A stretch of DNA of 64,000 bases from Candidatus Synechococcus calcipolaris G9 (GTDB lineage Bacteria; Cyanobacteriota; Cyanobacteriia; Thermosynechococcales; Thermosynechococcaceae), in NCBI RefSeq assembly GCF_029582805.1, contig NZ_JAKKUT010000005.1, positions 150,887 through 214,886 on the forward strand. The letters run 5' to 3'. Positions 9,615 through 18,055 of the stretch are shown one piece after another. Position 1 is the first letter of the stretch. Every line of letters starts with the position of its first letter. The notes beneath the pieces were generated by a model. That model saw only the letters and a list, made by a program, of their open reading frames with translations. It was not told the origin of the DNA and did not search any database. The position numbers were made by a program, and so were the translations under genes.

Positions 9615-10838
9615 CTAACTTAGATATTGAAAGACCATTTTCAGGAGTTCTGCTTGGGTGAATGGTTTCGTCATGTAGTCCGTGGCCCCGACAAGGCGTG
9701 CCTTGGCGCGATCGATTAAGCCGGTATTCCCTGTCACCATAATGATCGGTGTTTGCTTAAATCGCTCATGGTTGCGAATGACTTTACAGAATTTATAGCC
9801 ATCAATATTGGGCATACCCACGTCTAGCAGGATCAGATCCGGCTTGATCCGCATCACATCCATCAAGGCTTTGACGGAATCATTGAGGGTGACAACGGAA
9901 AAGGCATCATCGGACAAAAATCGGCTCAGTTCATTGAGCATCGTCGGGCTGTCATCAATACAGACAATGGTGTATTGCCGCTGGAGATTGGCGATCGCCG
10001 GAAAGCCGGTACTCAAATCTCCCGAATCATCCAGATCTACGGGAGCGGCATCCTCAAAGGAGCAGGTATCAAATCGGGGTAATTGATCAAAGGGGGCCTG
10101 GGGTTCCCGCACGACAATGACACCCCCACCAATGAGGGGATAGAGGCTCTTGACTAACTGAAATTCATCCTGGTTGAGGATCACAGCCAAATGCCGGAAA
10201 CTAAAGCCCCGCAGCAAACTGCCCAGGCGTTGTTGTTGCTCAAGGCTGAGATTGCCCTGGCCACCATGACCAAAAAAGTAGGGCCGCTGGAAGGGAGAAC
10301 TGATTTTTTCACCCCAGGCCTGCCATTTGCGAATATTGGCTTTACACTCATCAACTAATATCCCTGGGGTAAACTGGGCGACCACCGGCACATCCAGAAA
10401 ACGTACCAGTTGGTGAGTCCCCTCCCGTAAACACAGGTAAGATTCCAGTACCTCTAGAATCAGTTGACGGATCAGTTCACCGGCCTCCTCCACCGCAAGA
10501 ATACCTTCATTCACTAACCAGCGAATGCTTTCGTACTCACAAATGGGGGTGGGGGTTTGGGCTAAATCCCATTGCTGTCGTACCTGGGCCCGAAATTCCC
10601 GGGTTAAGACCTCATTCCTTTGACTGAGCCGACGCAGATGTCGCTCAAAGCGATCGCCCGGATCAATGGTATGGGTCGCATAAATCAAAAATCCCTGATC
10701 AAGATAAAGAAACCAATGGTTCCCCTGACTGGTCAGTTGCAGACAGCCTGTGCCCCCAGATTCGGCTAACTGTTGCAAGAGACGTTCAGGATTGAGCATC
10801 ATCTGGGTTTGAGTATTAATATCAATAGACTGAACCAT
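9615..10838 (-). CDS. pixG: PixG, PatA-type response regulator
   Basis: A 407-residue protein with a PatA-like N-terminal domain (about 1-240, DUF4388-like start LNPERLLQQLAESGGTGCLQL) and a C-terminal receiver (about 285-405). The receiver has IVCIDDSPTMLNEL, the acceptor Asp in LILLDVGMPNIDGY, and TKPFTQAELLKMV. This is the architecture of Synechocystis PixG/TaxP1 and of PatA in Nostoc. It is the first gene of the leftward pix operon. AGGGGGAAAATTTA lies just before the start and gives a plausible ribosome binding site. The upstream 370-base AT-rich gap probably holds the operon promoter. Confidence 0.87.
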   Translation of the reverse strand: MVQSIDINTQTQMMLNPERLLQQLAESGGTGCLQLTSQGNHWFLYLDQGFLIYATHTIDPGDRFERHLRRLSQRNEVLTREFRAQVRQQWDLAQTPTPICEYESIRWLVNEGILAVEEAGELIRQLILEVLESYLCLREGTHQLVRFLDVPVVAQFTPGILVDECKANIRKWQAWGEKISSPFQRPYFFGHGGQGNLSLEQQQRLGSLLRGFSFRHLAVILNQDEFQLVKSLYPLIGGGVIVVREPQAPFDQLPRFDTCSFEDAAPVDLDDSGDLSTGFPAIANLQRQYTIVCIDDSPTMLNELSRFLSDDAFSVVTLNDSVKALMDVMRIKPDLILLDVGMPNIDGYKFCKVIRNHERFKQTPIIMVTGNTGLIDRAKARLVGATDYMTKPFTQAELLKMVFQYLS

Positions 10839-11209
10839 TAAATTTTCCCCCTAGCAATAAGGCGATGGACTCCTAGGGCTGCTGAATAGGTTGAAGTTAC
10901 ATTGATTACTGACACAAATGAGTGCACATCAGTAATACAAACAGGCAGCAACACAAACTGGTTAACCCTATCATTCATAAAATAGGAATTCTTAAAAAAA
11001 GATTAACTTCTCAATATATAGCGAATTATTATAAAAATACCAAGGAAATTAATCATTCTTTATGTTGTGTGCTGATGGGTAAACCCCCTTCTTTGTCAAT
11101 GATCCCCTAGTCAATGGAATCATTCAAGCCATTGTTTTTGATGCCAAAAAAGATCGAATTATTGCCGGATGATGACCCTTAATCAGTGCCCTTCGTGGCT
11201 ATTCTCATT
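10839..11209. other. AT-rich gap between metF and the pix operon
   Basis: 371 bases without a convincing gene. It is markedly AT-rich between about 10900 and 11060, unlike the coding sequence around it. It must contain the promoter of the leftward pix operon and the 3' end of the metF transcript. I could not place -35/-10 boxes or a terminator hairpin with confidence. A short coding-like remnant near the right end is listed separately. Confidence 0.6.
11083..11172 (+). pseudogene. possible 3' remnant of a lost gene (gamma-glutamyltransferase-like ending)
   Basis: In the forward frame ending at TGA 11170-11172, the translation VNGIIQAIVFDAKKDRIIAG looks like genuine protein. A -1 shift would continue into a DDP stretch. 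The pattern G(I/V)IQAI...D...IAG.DP resembles the C-terminus of gamma-glutamyltranspeptidases, but the fragment is too short for certainty. No start codon or upstream conserved sequence is visible. It may be chance. Confidence 0.2.
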
Positions 11210-12133
11210 TTATGACGATTTGGATGAGGATTTCCCTACGGGAGCAATGCCGGCCCGATCCAAAATTTTTGGGATCAGATCCTCACGGCGCACCGCCATG
11301 ACATGGACACCTTGGCAAATGTGGCGGGCCTGTTGAATTTGTTCAGCCGCGATCGCTATCCCCTCCTCTAAGGGATTGGCCGCCGCCGCCAGACGTTGAA
11401 TGATGTTTTCCGGAATCGTTACCCCCGGCACCATCCGATTAATAAATTGGGCATTTTTTGCAGATTTGAGCAGAAAGATACCCGCCAAAATGGGGCGATC
11501 GCACCCCGCCGCAATCTGGGTCATAAATCTATCGAGGCGATCGAAATCGGTAATGAGTTGGCTCTGAAAAAACTTTGCTCCCGCCGCCAGTTTACGCTCA
11601 AAGCGTTGTTGCAGACCTGACCAACTGGCAGACTGGGGATCCACCGCCGCCCCCGCAAATAATTGGGTTGGCCCATCGGTGAGGGGGGCATCTTGGGCAT
11701 CAAAACCCTGGTTGAGGCGACCGATTAACTGCAATAACCGCACGGATTCTAGATCAAAGACGGCCTTTGCCTTGGGATGATCCCCCGCCTGGATGGGATC
11801 TCCCGTCAAGGCTAGGATATTTCGCAAACCTAGGGCATGGGCCCCCATTAAATCCGCCTGGAGAGCAATGCGGTTGCGATCGCGGCAGGTCACTTGACAA
11901 ATCGGTTCTAGACCCTGTTGTTGCAGGATCACCGTTGCCGCCAGGGAACTCATCCGTAATACGGCCCGACTGCCATCGGTGACATTGATCCCGTGTACCC
12001 GACCCTTTAGGCCTAGGGCTTGGTCAATCATTTTGGAGGCATCACCGCCCTTGGGGGGACAAACCTCAGCCGTTACTAAAAAGTCGCCGCGCTCAATGGC
12101 TGCCTGAAATGCGGATTGTTCACTGGAACCCAT
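11210..12133 (-). CDS. metF: methylenetetrahydrofolate reductase
   Basis: A 307-residue TIM-barrel protein of the MTHFR family, which reduces 5,10-methylenetetrahydrofolate to 5-methyltetrahydrofolate for methionine synthesis. The N-terminus has FLVTAEVCPPKGGD with the conserved Glu of the E-x-x-P-P motif. LRNILALTGDPIQAGDHP is the flavin and folate binding loop, and AGAKFFQSQLITDFD matches the late barrel motif (G.xFx.TQ.xFD in E. coli). It follows the membrane protein gene at 12151 by 17 bases and probably ends the fts cluster transcript. The start ATG at 12133 gives normal family length. Confidence 0.87.
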   Translation of the reverse strand: MGSSEQSAFQAAIERGDFLVTAEVCPPKGGDASKMIDQALGLKGRVHGINVTDGSRAVLRMSSLAATVILQQQGLEPICQVTCRDRNRIALQADLMGAHALGLRNILALTGDPIQAGDHPKAKAVFDLESVRLLQLIGRLNQGFDAQDAPLTDGPTQLFAGAAVDPQSASWSGLQQRFERKLAAGAKFFQSQLITDFDRLDRFMTQIAAGCDRPILAGIFLLKSAKNAQFINRMVPGVTIPENIIQRLAAAANPLEEGIAIAAEQIQQARHICQGVHVMAVRREDLIPKILDRAGIAPVGKSSSKSS

Positions 12134-12150
12134 TCCCGAAAATTACCCAT

Positions 12151-14103
12151 TTAGTTTGGTTGGAATCCTGCCATTGTACGCTTTTCCCGGCTTCCAAAAC
12201 GATGGGGGTGTGGCTCAGTCTCTTGTTTGGGGTAAAGTTGCCATACCCGGACAGGGCCCCTAGCGGGGGAACGATTCGGTGTGCGATAAACCGTTGTTAT
12301 GGCCTGGGGATTGTCGTATATCAATTCCCCTAGGGTAAATCCAGGCAGGTCTGTGGGGGGATCGGCCAAGGTGGTGAGAAGATAGGCTTCCCCAGGGTTG
12401 GGCAGGTCTTGGAGACTGCGGTACACCGGCCGCGGGGCATAGGCTAAACTCACACGGGGCCCGTCAATGTAGAGATGGGCCTGGGTTGGCAGCAGGGTAT
12501 CTAAGCGTTGATAATCTTCGATGAGGGCAACTTTTTCTGTGGCAAAGTCTAGGGGTTTTTGCTGGCCAAGCACCACGGGCATAAATTGGAGACTGTAATA
12601 CAATTGCAAAATTAGCCAAGGTAAAAAGCATAAACTAGTGAGCCAAATAACCAGGGATGGGGGGTAGGGGCAAAGCAAAAATTTTGTTTTTTCCTGTTTT
12701 TTAGTTTTGATCATTACATCGGTTGGGCTGCCATAGCCGAGCACCGAAAAGATAAATAAACCGTAGGGTAGACCACTATAAAAGCGAAAATCCGCAAATA
12801 GAAAGACCAGAATGACTAGGGTCTGCACTAACAATAAACCTAGGGCCAAGAGGCGATCGCCCCAGAAAATTCGTTGATTAAAAAAGAGGGCAACAATGCC
12901 GATCCCCAGCAATGGAGAGTAATTGGGTAAGCCATGGGACAGGCTAGAGAGAACACTCGCCGTTGCACTCAGACTCGCTTTCGTTTCCTTGAGTACCTGT
13001 TGAATCGGAATCGGCTCACCCTCATAAATTGACCAAGGGGAAAAGACATGGCTGAGCATTGGCCCGAAGGGAGAACCGGACTGAAAAAAAGTCCACAGGA
13101 GAATGGGGGCATAGAGGATCAACCAGGGAATTATTGCCCGCAGAACTAACCCCAGGATTGAACCGAGGGGGGGTGTTTTTTCCATGGATAGGATGGCGAC
13201 AATTATGGCCAGTAACACCATTGTGCCGCCCAGGGGCAGTAAGGATACCTTGGTGGCAACGCCGGCCAAACTTAGGATAGAAACCAAGGTTACATAATCT
13301 TTCCCGCCCATCTTCCGGAGGAGGGATCGGTGGAGCAGGAGGGCAAGGGTGGCGGCGGCGATCGCCAGATCCCCCATGGCATGGGCCCCACCCGTGACGT
13401 GCCAAACCGTTGGATAGAGACCGACAATCACCGTGGCGGAGGCGATGAATATCCACACCGATGGCAAACGGGCGATCGCTAAAAGATAGGCACAAAACCA
13501 AACCAACGTTAAACTTAAAAACCAACTCACCACATTGCCGGCATCGGGAACCCCTAGGGCATAGAGGGGGGTAAGGCTCATTTGATAAATGCCATGGGCA
13601 TAGACGGCTCCCTCCCAAGGCTCGCGATAGAACAGGAGCGCGTGATCCAGGAGAATCCGACTGGGGATCACCATGTGGTAGTACAATTCGTCGATTTTCG
13701 TAGATGGGGCGATCGCCACCATCAAATTAATCAACAGAGCCGCACCACAGATGATCAAGGGTAGCAGCTGCCACGAGCGGGTCAATTGCATCCCCGGCGG
13801 CATCAAGTCCCGATAGCCTCGGAGCATTTTGGCACTGCCAACCATCAGCAGACCGCCCCACAAACTGATTAAAACCCAGGAGTACGCCAGGCCCGTAAAG
13901 CCAAGGAGTTGAACCCCTAAACTAACCGTCAAGAGTCCCAGCAAAATAGCCGTAACCTGTCGCCAAGGTGTGGGAAATTTTAACCCTAGAGCCTCAAGTA
14001 ACAGGAGGCCAAACCCCAACGTGGCGATCGCCGTTATCAAGCCAACCAGAAAAACCAAAAACGAAGAGTAGTGACTAAGGGCGGTAAATGAGGTCATTCC
14101 CAT
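12151..14103 (-). CDS. multi-pass membrane protein, possible GT39/ArnT-like glycosyltransferase
   Basis: A 650-residue integral membrane protein with about a dozen hydrophobic segments. Examples are LVFLVGLITAIATLGFGLLL at the N-terminus and AIIPWLILYAPILLWTFF in the middle. A C-terminal soluble tail of about 130 residues follows. SKIDELYYHMVIPSRIL near residue 130 is the kind of acidic loop-1 motif seen in lipid-linked sugar transferases of the GT-C class, so a glycosyltransferase role is possible but not shown. It is 32 bases from ftsZ and 17 from metF on the same strand, so it probably belongs to the same transcript. The start could be ATG 14103 or the ATG two codons later. Confidence 0.6.
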   Translation of the reverse strand: MGMTSFTALSHYSSFLVFLVGLITAIATLGFGLLLLEALGLKFPTPWRQVTAILLGLLTVSLGVQLLGFTGLAYSWVLISLWGGLLMVGSAKMLRGYRDLMPPGMQLTRSWQLLPLIICGAALLINLMVAIAPSTKIDELYYHMVIPSRILLDHALLFYREPWEGAVYAHGIYQMSLTPLYALGVPDAGNVVSWFLSLTLVWFCAYLLAIARLPSVWIFIASATVIVGLYPTVWHVTGGAHAMGDLAIAAATLALLLHRSLLRKMGGKDYVTLVSILSLAGVATKVSLLPLGGTMVLLAIIVAILSMEKTPPLGSILGLVLRAIIPWLILYAPILLWTFFQSGSPFGPMLSHVFSPWSIYEGEPIPIQQVLKETKASLSATASVLSSLSHGLPNYSPLLGIGIVALFFNQRIFWGDRLLALGLLLVQTLVILVFLFADFRFYSGLPYGLFIFSVLGYGSPTDVMIKTKKQEKTKFLLCPYPPSLVIWLTSLCFLPWLILQLYYSLQFMPVVLGQQKPLDFATEKVALIEDYQRLDTLLPTQAHLYIDGPRVSLAYAPRPVYRSLQDLPNPGEAYLLTTLADPPTDLPGFTLGELIYDNPQAITTVYRTPNRSPARGPVRVWQLYPKQETEPHPHRFGSREKRTMAGFQPN

Positions 14104-14135
14104 TCAAGAGTGAAACAAGCCAAAGAACCAATTCC

Positions 14136-15377
14136 CTAGGACTTAGATCGCCGCCGTTGTAGGAATGCAGGAAGATCTAGTTTCGGGTTACTCTCCTCGG
14201 CATCCGATTTTTCCTCAGTCCCCTGAGGCTCTGGTGCCGCCGGTGTGTCCGTCGAGGCAGGACTCGGATTCCCGCCACTACTCTTTTTCTTTTGTTGATT
14301 CACGCGGGTTTTCAGGACAGGTTCCCCGGAAAAGCCAGTGGCAATGACCGTGACTTGGACTTCCCCCTGAAGAGAATGATCCACAACGGCCCCAAAAATA
14401 ATGTTGGCATTGGCATCCACTACCTCGAAAATCACCTCAGCAGCCGCATTCACTTCATGGAGGGTGAGATCTGCACCACCGGTAATATTAAAGACAACTC
14501 CCTTGGCTCCCTCAATGGAGGATTCGAGTAGGGGGGAGGAAATAGCTGTCATCGCCGCCTCCCGGGCCCGAGATTTACCGGAGGCAACGCCAATCCCCAT
14601 CATGGCGGATCCCGCATCGGCCATCACCGCCCGAATATCGGCAAAGTCAACATTAATCAGACCGGGCAAATTAATAATATCGGAAATGCCCTGCACCCCT
14701 TGGCGCAAGACATCATCGGCAATCTGGAAGGCATCCTGGACAGAGGTTTGCTCCGAGATCACCGATAGAATTTTATCGTTAGGAATAACAATTAACGTAT
14801 CCACCCGGCTTTGCAGGGCTTCTATTCCTTCATCAGCTTGATTGGCGCGCCGCCGTCCTTCAAACAGAAAGGGACGAGTCACCACCGCAATCGTTAAGGC
14901 CCCCTGTTCTTTGGCTACTTCCGCCACAATTGGGGCTGCCCCGGTTCCGGTTCCACCCCCCATGCCACAGGTAATAAAAACCAAATCGGCTTCTTTGACG
15001 GCATTGGCTAATTCTTCCCGAGATTCCTCCGCCGCCTTCTGGCCAATGGCCGGATTTCCCCCTGCCCCTAGGCCACGGGTTAATTTCTGTCCCAGTTGTA
15101 GAGATTTACTGGCTTGGGATTGGGCGATCGCCTGGGCATCAGTATTGACAGACCAGAACTCAACTCCGGCCACATTACTGGCAATCATCCGGTTGACGGC
15201 ATTACCGCCACCACCGCCAACGCCAACGACCTTAATACGGGCTGCTGTTTCTAGCAAGGTATCATGACTCCTCTGTGCATCGGTGGCAAAGTTGTATCCA
15301 TTATCACTAGAATCAACAGGATCACCCATCAACGTCTCATGGGATAGCCCTTCACTGATTTGCTGATCATTTTCCAT
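14136..15377 (-). CDS. ftsZ: cell division GTPase FtsZ
   Basis: The tubulin-like GTPase that forms the division ring. Key motifs are [17 protein letters not shown], the tubulin signature [16 protein letters not shown], and the T7 loop region [14 protein letters not shown]. The globular domain ends near residue 350 of about 413. A variable Ser/Pro/Glu-rich linker leads to the C-terminal peptide [11 protein letters not shown] that binds membrane anchors. I use ATG 15377 (MENDQQ...). An in-frame TTG at 15425 would add 16 residues unlike family members. The roughly 60-residue N-terminal extension before the GTPase core is common in cyanobacterial FtsZ. ftsQ lies upstream on the same strand. Confidence 0.95.
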   Translation of the reverse strand: MENDQQISEGLSHETLMGDPVDSSDNGYNFATDAQRSHDTLLETAARIKVVGVGGGGGNAVNRMIASNVAGVEFWSVNTDAQAIAQSQASKSLQLGQKLTRGLGAGGNPAIGQKAAEESREELANAVKEADLVFITCGMGGGTGTGAAPIVAEVAKEQGALTIAVVTRPFLFEGRRRANQADEGIEALQSRVDTLIVIPNDKILSVISEQTSVQDAFQIADDVLRQGVQGISDIINLPGLINVDFADIRAVMADAGSAMMGIGVASGKSRAREAAMTAISSPLLESSIEGAKGVVFNITGGADLTLHEVNAAAEVIFEVVDANANIIFGAVVDHSLQGEVQVTVIATGFSGEPVLKTRVNQQKKKSSGGNPSPASTDTPAAPEPQGTEEKSDAEESNPKLDLPAFLQRRRSKS

Positions 15378-15486
15378 AGGGTCGTAGATATTCAGAACCG
15401 TAACCCAGCCACCAGCTAGGCGCAATTATGAACATACTATAGGCTATGTCACCCTAAACACCAATTAGTCCAAAAAAAATTAAAAA

Positions 15487-16464
15487 TCAAGGGTTACTCC
15501 CAGGGGATGGACTGGGTTGGGGAGATGGCGGCTTTACTGTGGCAGTTTTCATTTGCAGTAGGGGTTCCGCCGGATTCACTAAGTCAATGTGGAGTAATTG
15601 GCTGGTATCGACAAACGTGGGCAATTCCTTCAGGCTATTTAGGGCGCGTAGTTGTTCCCGCAGGCGATCGCCCATGATGGCATAGGGTAAGGTTTGATGA
15701 TTTTCCTGGAGTTGGGTTCCATAGGCCCCTAGATGAACAGAGCCTAGGGCGGTTTGCACAATTAGGTTCTCCGGTTTTCGCCAGTCAATCGTCGTAATGG
15801 GTACCTCTGCTTCCCCCAGATGACTAAATAATTGCTGCCATTGCTGTTGACGTTCCTGGGGCAGGGCCACTGCGCGGGGAATGGTTTCTGGGGGTGGAGA
15901 GAGGGGCAACAAATAGCCAACAACGGTCAATGGGGGCGGATCGGCGATCGCCTCGGCTTGGTAACTGGCCACCGCCGCCGCCATCCCGGCCCCATCAACA
16001 TACCAACGACTGGAGGGCCCCTGGCTTAAACCATTGGGGCTGACAAGGGTGCAGCGATCGCAGGTGGTGATGGCCACGGGAAATCGCTCCTGTACCTCTA
16101 CGATCAGCGTGGGTGGAAATAACTGCCGCGAAATGGTAACCCGTTGTAAGGGCAAAGCGGTTTCTAGGCTCTGAACTAGGGTTTGGGGATCAAGTCGGAG
16201 CAGGGACTGGGGATAATTGAGGGGAAGTTGGGCTTGAATCGCCTCCGTCCGCAGCAGTTGATTGCCGCGAATCCTCACTTGGTCAGGCCGACGCAGCATC
16301 CAATCCGGTAAGGTGAGTCCCCAAATCAATCCCCCCGTTAGGGTCAGTAAAAAAGAGGTACGCCAGATCCCTGACAGTAACCGGAGGCGACGCTTTCCCT
16401 TTAATTCTCGCCGTCGCTGATGAATAGCGTCAATGGAGGATGGGTTAGACTGAGCAGGATTCAT
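15487..16464 (-). CDS. ftsQ: FtsQ-type cell division protein
   Basis: A 325-residue bitopic protein. It has a basic N-terminus (HQRRRELKGKRRLRLL), a single membrane span near residues 33-52, and a POTRA-like domain (about 55-130, with VRIRGNQLLRTEAIQAQLPL and VEVQERFPVAITT). A FtsQ-type beta domain follows, including LIVQTALGSVHLGAYGTQL. It is part of the divisome in the inner membrane and periplasm. It lies directly upstream of ftsZ on the same strand, the usual dcw order. The Pro-rich C-terminal tail is low complexity. Confidence 0.88.
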   Translation of the reverse strand: MNPAQSNPSSIDAIHQRRRELKGKRRLRLLSGIWRTSFLLTLTGGLIWGLTLPDWMLRRPDQVRIRGNQLLRTEAIQAQLPLNYPQSLLRLDPQTLVQSLETALPLQRVTISRQLFPPTLIVEVQERFPVAITTCDRCTLVSPNGLSQGPSSRWYVDGAGMAAAVASYQAEAIADPPPLTVVGYLLPLSPPPETIPRAVALPQERQQQWQQLFSHLGEAEVPITTIDWRKPENLIVQTALGSVHLGAYGTQLQENHQTLPYAIMGDRLREQLRALNSLKELPTFVDTSQLLHIDLVNPAEPLLQMKTATVKPPSPQPSPSPGSNP

Positions 16465-16629
16465 GGCAGATTTAGTAATGCAGATTTAGTGATTTAGTCA
16501 ACACCGAACAATTTTCCAAACAACCAAAATTTAACTAAATTTAACTATACGCCTAGCTTGGTGATAAGATACCCGTTGTCAATACTCCGACAGAGACTGA
16601 CTGCCTCTATCTTAATAAAGGGACAGCTA

Positions 16630-17253
16630 ATGGCCGCCTTGAGGATCGCTAATTTACCTGTACGCTGGGTTATCACCGGGATGACTGTCCTTGGTTTTCC
16701 CCTTCTTTCCAACCCTGGTTACGGACAAACGCCCCCACCTAGTCAACCTCCAAATGTTGAATTTGTTACGCCCACCCCTCCTCCCGGAGGGAGTAGCATT
16801 TATACGATTGAAGGGGGAAAACGACTCATGGACGAGGCGGCCAGTGCCGTCAGTGGGCAAAACTATACCGTGGCAGCCCAAAAACTGCTCCAAGCCCGCA
16901 CCGTGATGAATCAATTGTCGAACTACTACCAATCCCTGAGTTCCAGTTTCTTGGGCATTGATGGCTCTGCCTCCGATAGTAGTCGTCGCCGGGCCCTAGA
17001 ATCGGCCCAAATCCGCGACCAGGCCACCTACCAGTTAGCACTGGTTTATCGGGCCAATAATCAACCGGAATTGGCGATTCCTCTGCTAGTAGAGATTATC
17101 CGCAGTCAAAATCCGACCCGGGACTTGGGACAAAAGTCCTATCAACAATTGCTAGAATTAGGATTCGTGGACATTCCCTTTCCTCGTGGTGGCACAGTTC
17201 CCATGGATACCTCTACCCCTAGTGCGCCGCCCCCTGTCCCTCCCCAAAGTTAA
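16630..17253 (+). CDS. conserved hypothetical secreted protein with TPR-like helices
   Basis: About 207 residues from ATG 16630, which is preceded by AAGGGACAGCTA as a ribosome binding site. The longer frame starting at TTG 16558 has no such site. An N-terminal hydrophobic stretch ending near NPGYGQ looks like a signal peptide. The mature part has a Pro-rich linker, then helices typical of TPR folds (SGQNYTVAAQKLLQARTVM, QATYQLALVYRANNQPELAI). The tail is Pro-rich. I do not recognise a named family. It lies 25 bases before hisB and may share its transcript. Predicted periplasmic; function unknown. Confidence 0.7.
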   Translation: MAALRIANLPVRWVITGMTVLGFPLLSNPGYGQTPPPSQPPNVEFVTPTPPPGGSSIYTIEGGKRLMDEAASAVSGQNYTVAAQKLLQARTVMNQLSNYYQSLSSSFLGIDGSASDSSRRRALESAQIRDQATYQLALVYRANNQPELAIPLLVEIIRSQNPTRDLGQKSYQQLLELGFVDIPFPRGGTVPMDTSTPSAPPPVPPQS

Positions 17254-17278
17254 ACATTCTCGGATTTGATCTGTGCCT

Positions 17279-17920
17279 ATGCTGTCCTCGATTGAGTCTC
17301 CTTCCCTAGGGATAACGGAATGTCCGCCTCGGCAGGCGATCGTACACCGCAAAACCGGTGAGACGGATGTCCATGTCCACCTTAATTTGGATGGTTCGGG
17401 CCAGGGCCGTAACAACACAGGTATTCCATTCCTAGATCATATGCTCGATCAACTCTGCTCCCATGGTTTGGTGGATCTTCAGGTGCAGGCAAAGGGGGAT
17501 CTGCACATTGATGATCACCATACCAATGAGGACGTGGGCATTACCCTTGGCCAAGCCCTAGATCAGTCCCTGGGCGATCGCCGGGGCATTTATCGCTTTG
17601 GCCATTTTGTCGCCCCCCTAGATGAAAGTTTGGTACAGGTCGCCCTTGACTTTTCTGGCCGCCCTCACCTGAGCTATGGCCTTCAGATTCCCAGCGATCG
17701 CGTCGGTACCTACGATACCCAACTGGTACGGGAGTTCTTTGTGGCCTTAGTGAACCATAGCCGCATGACCCTCCATATTCGCCAATTAGATGGACTGAAC
17801 TCCCACCACATCATCGAAGCAACGTTCAAGGCCTTTGCCCGATCGCTGCGAATGGCGATCGCCCTAGATCCACGGCGTAGTCAACAAATTCCCAGTTCAA
17901 AAGGGGTGATTCAAGCCTGA
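17279..17920 (+). CDS. hisB: imidazoleglycerol-phosphate dehydratase
   Basis: Histidine biosynthesis enzyme that dehydrates imidazole glycerol phosphate to imidazole acetol phosphate. About 213 residues, a mono-functional HisB. The manganese-binding signatures are present: [31 protein letters not shown] (here [17 protein letters not shown]), FSGRPHL, and [22 protein letters not shown] at 17273 two codons upstream is an alternative start. It follows a secreted protein gene closely and precedes pnp with a 135-base gap. There is no fused phosphatase domain, as usual in cyanobacteria. Confidence 0.95.
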   Translation: MLSSIESPSLGITECPPRQAIVHRKTGETDVHVHLNLDGSGQGRNNTGIPFLDHMLDQLCSHGLVDLQVQAKGDLHIDDHHTNEDVGITLGQALDQSLGDRRGIYRFGHFVAPLDESLVQVALDFSGRPHLSYGLQIPSDRVGTYDTQLVREFFVALVNHSRMTLHIRQLDGLNSHHIIEATFKAFARSLRMAIALDPRRSQQIPSSKGVIQA

Positions 17921-18055
17921 AAAATGGCTAGATATTGGCTAAATATTTGGGTTGGGTTTGGGGCTATTCTTCCCTGAAACTGTAGGAGTTGCCGGCCAAG
18001 TGCCATTTTCTCTCTAACCTTGTAGAGTGGAAAAAGAACAAACGGTAAAAAACAC

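Noticed and set aside
10922..11110. 62-codon forward ORF in the AT-rich gap before metF
   Set aside because: Asn/Lys/Ile-rich composition, no ribosome site and no recognisable motif; it follows from AT richness.
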